Assembly: GCA_003427395.1 (NCBI GenBank)
Contig: BFEA01000179.1
Coordinates: 666,094-696,326, forward strand
Length of the DNA stretch: 30,233 bases
Source: Chara braunii
Taxonomy: Eukaryota > Streptophyta > Charophyceae > Charales > Characeae
Direction of reading: 5' to 3'
In this document: positions 28,140 through 30,233 of the stretch, piece after piece
Numbering within the stretch: the stretch's first letter is position 1
Layout: each line of letters starts with the position of its first letter
Position numbers and translations under genes: made by a program
The notes under the pieces: model-generated
What the model was told of the DNA's origin: nothing
Seen by the model: the letters and a program-made list of their open reading frames with translations, nothing else
Database searches by the model: none

Positions 28140-28905
28140 GAAGACACTTCATGCCATTTCAGGAGTTACAAGTGGTTTGGGGGTCATATTTTATGTTTTT
28201 ATTTTTATTTTTTTTGTCTGTTTTTATTTTGATTCAACGTTGTTGTGGATCACTTCCAGTCATTTCAGGAGTTTAAGGTGGGGAGACCTGAAACCTCTGA
28301 AAAGCCTTGAAGTGGTTGAAGCTTCTGAAAGCGGTTTCATGTCCCCCCATCGAAATGGTTGGATTGATGCATCTCAAACCGCTTTCAAATTTTCCACAAC
28401 TTCATATTATTTCAAAAGTTTCAGATGGGGAGACCTGAAACCTCTGACAAAGTGGCTGAAGCTTCTGAAAGTGGTTTCAGGTCCCCCCATCTAAATGGTT
28501 GGATGGGAGAATTTGAAACCGCTTTCAAATTTTCAGCCACTTCAAATTATTTCAAGAGTTTTAGATAGAGACACTTGAAACCTCTGAAATAATCTGAAGT
28601 GGCTGAAGCTTCTAAAAGAGTTTTCATGTCCCCCCCATCCAAATGGTTGGATGGAAGCTTCTGAAACTGTTTTCAGATTTTCAGCCACTTCAAATCATTT
28701 CAGGAGTTTCATGTGGGGAGACCTGAAACCTCTGAAATGATATGAAGTGGCTAAAACTTTTGAAAGAGGTTTCAGGTCCTCCCATCCAAATACTTGGATG
28801 GGGGGATCTGAAACCACTTTCAAAAGCTTCAGCCACTTCAAGTCATTACAGAAGTTTCAGTTAGGAATTTGGAACCTCTTAAATGACCTGAAATGACTGA
28901 AGATT
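28140..28905. repeat. Tandem array of alternating palindromes, period about 147 bp
   Basis: The anchor GACCTGAAACCTCTGA or a variant recurs at 28285, 28432, 28572, 28720 and about 28868. Each period holds two palindromes of about 70 bases. The best pair is 28683-28752 (arms AGCCACTTCAAATCATTTCA and its near-complement GAAATGATATGAAGTGGCT) and 28757-28826 (arms starting CTTTTGAAAGAGGTTTCAG and ending CTGAAACCACTTTCAAAAG, 30 of 33 positions pairing, centre at 28790). Earlier units are more decayed. Transcribed either way it would form a row of long hairpins. The frame at 28177-28494 is not a gene. Confidence 0.85.
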
Positions 28906-30233
28906 TTGTATTTTCTTCACCTCCTTGTTGGTAGTGTTGAATCATAAGCAGTAGGTGGGAAAGAGACTCGTTGTGTTGTGGTGATTACTTTTGTCGTCCA
29001 TTTGATCTCATTGCATGGGTTCCATCCCTATTTTCTTTTTAAAAAAAACATAAAAAAAGATGAAAGAAAAACAAAAAGGGTTCGGATTCACCCCTTCTGA
29101 TATGTTTTCAGCTTTCAATGTTGTTACTGTTCCATTCTTTTTTGGCTACCTTCGAACAATTGTTAGGTATAGTATTTCTATACTACAATGTCTAATCTTT
29201 CTTGCCTTTACATAGACCTTCTACAATGGTACTACTTTGTATAGGGGAAGGGTTCCGCCTAATGAAGCAAGATCGGAGGACTTCTTTTTTTTTGTTAACT
29301 CCGGCTCATAGTACTAGACAGGGTGATAAGAGCATCTCCCCCTAGTACCCGTCCGATGAGCGCTGTGGTGTATTGGTGGGAAGCTTTACATGCTGGAAAA
29401 CGGGTCCAGCATCCCATGTGTACATTTGCAAAAGTCACAACTGTTGGAAACCGGGTCAAGCGTCCCATCATATATTAAGTATTTAGTATTCGATGGCGAC
29501 CACAGCAGGACATTATGAGGGAGGCATGCATGGCGGTCGGAAAAGGGAGGTCACATCAGCCCTACTGCAACTCATGATGAAGTGTTTCGGACATGGAAGT
29601 GATATCAAGTGAAATCAAAAGGTCGGCGAAAGGTAGTGGAAGTGGCGACGCAAGGGGATCCTTGCTCCAGAGGGCGACTGAAGATAAGAGTCCCTTCTCT
29701 CCCTTCTCTCCCTTCTCATTGCCTACTCCCTACTTCCTACCGTACCAGCTTAGTTCTATCAGTCTATGGCCAGGGAAGGGAAAATGAATCTTTAGAAGTC
29801 TGTGGGAGGGGGGAGTGGAGTATCATCAGGGGCTATGGTCCAATCATTAAACCAGAGTCGATAATTCTCCTGCCTGACTTCCAAGCGGTGGTTGTCCTCC
29901 AGCTGCCAGCCACCCTATTGAACCTTTGCTATCCTTCCCCCTCGTTTTTATCCTAACCAATTCATGCAGAAGTCATTTAGGTGGCACGTGATGTCCGCCT
30001 TTTTGGACAGAGGCTTCATTGTCTATACTGTTTTTGTCGATCAAACCCTGATTGTTGTTTCAATTATATCTTTGATTATCTCTCCCATTTCACCCCTCCC
30101 CATGTGTGCATCCTCAATAGTCAATGTGCAGCGGCGTCACCAGATAGCCCATAGCACCGCTTTCCTTCCAATCGAGACAAGGTTGGAGGTGAAGACTGAC
30201 ATTTTGGTCGTCCGGTGTCCACAGAGCAGGGCT
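28906..30233. other. No gene seen; small duplications
   Basis: 29391-29418 (TGCTGGAAAACGGGTCCAGC then ATCCCATG) is repeated in diverged form at 29442-29469. 29692-29720 holds three copies of a CCCTTCTCT-like 9-mer. Two overlapping plus frames at 29593-29956 have no domain. Confidence 0.4.

Noticed and set aside
29340-29418. Hammerhead-ribozyme-like words (CCGATGAG and GGAAAACGGGT)
   Set aside because: The flanking ACCCGT and ACGGGT would pair directly with each other, which is the wrong helix arrangement for the three-stem hammerhead core, and the core itself is CGATGAG instead of CTGATGA.
1-30233. CRISPR arrays, prokaryotic operons or phage genes
   Set aside because: Repeats here are LTRs, satellites and hairpins without uniform unique spacers; coding signals need introns and no ribosome-binding-site pattern is present.

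Overview
The window is repeat-rich nuclear DNA of a eukaryote, most likely a streptophyte (land plant or charophyte alga). The evidence is a plant-type tRNA-Asp primer-binding site directly after a long terminal repeat (LTR), a second LTR end followed by a tRNA-Arg-like site, a foldback MITE, a tRNA-derived SINE dimer, long (CT)n/(GA)n tracts, GT-AG intron signals and a run of N (assembly gap). No bacterial-style operon, rRNA, intact tRNA or intact retroviral pol domain was found. I cannot name the species.

Layout. 1-1190 is the 3' part of a family A LTR. 1191-7200 is mostly minus-strand retroelement debris: pyrimidine-rich arrays, two matching hairpin plus polypurine-tract modules (about 3490 and 4690), a broken cytosine-5 DNA methyltransferase-like coding remnant between them (3712-4310), and a decayed accessory reading frame with an acidic SUMO-interaction-like motif (6777-7181). 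7480-8090 is a plus-strand coding-like relic. 8331-14030 holds coding blocks with good splice signals on the minus strand, which look like one multi-exon gene or pseudogene that I cannot identify; its middle is interrupted by the N gap, which lies in GTAC-rich DNA. 14180-17000 carries minisatellites, G-rich DNA, microsatellites and two plus-strand open frames.

18000-19370 holds a complete MITE followed by a dimeric SINE. 19370-22880 is degraded, G/A-rich repeat DNA. 22888-25056 is a probable family B LTR. It contains a set of stem-loops with near-constant loops and changing but complementary stems, and it ends in five alternating repeats. 25613-26822 is a second family A LTR, followed by a tRNA-Asp primer-binding site and leader. 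A 50-base piece of the same LTR end recurs at 27628-27677. 28140-28905 is a tandem array of alternating palindromes. The rest to 30233 shows no gene.

Taken together, this is a nest of old LTR elements from at least three lineages around one possible split gene. The two most unusual signals are the methyltransferase remnant with motifs out of canonical order beside a retroelement 3' end, and the covarying stem-loop family in the family B LTR. All comparisons were made by eye.
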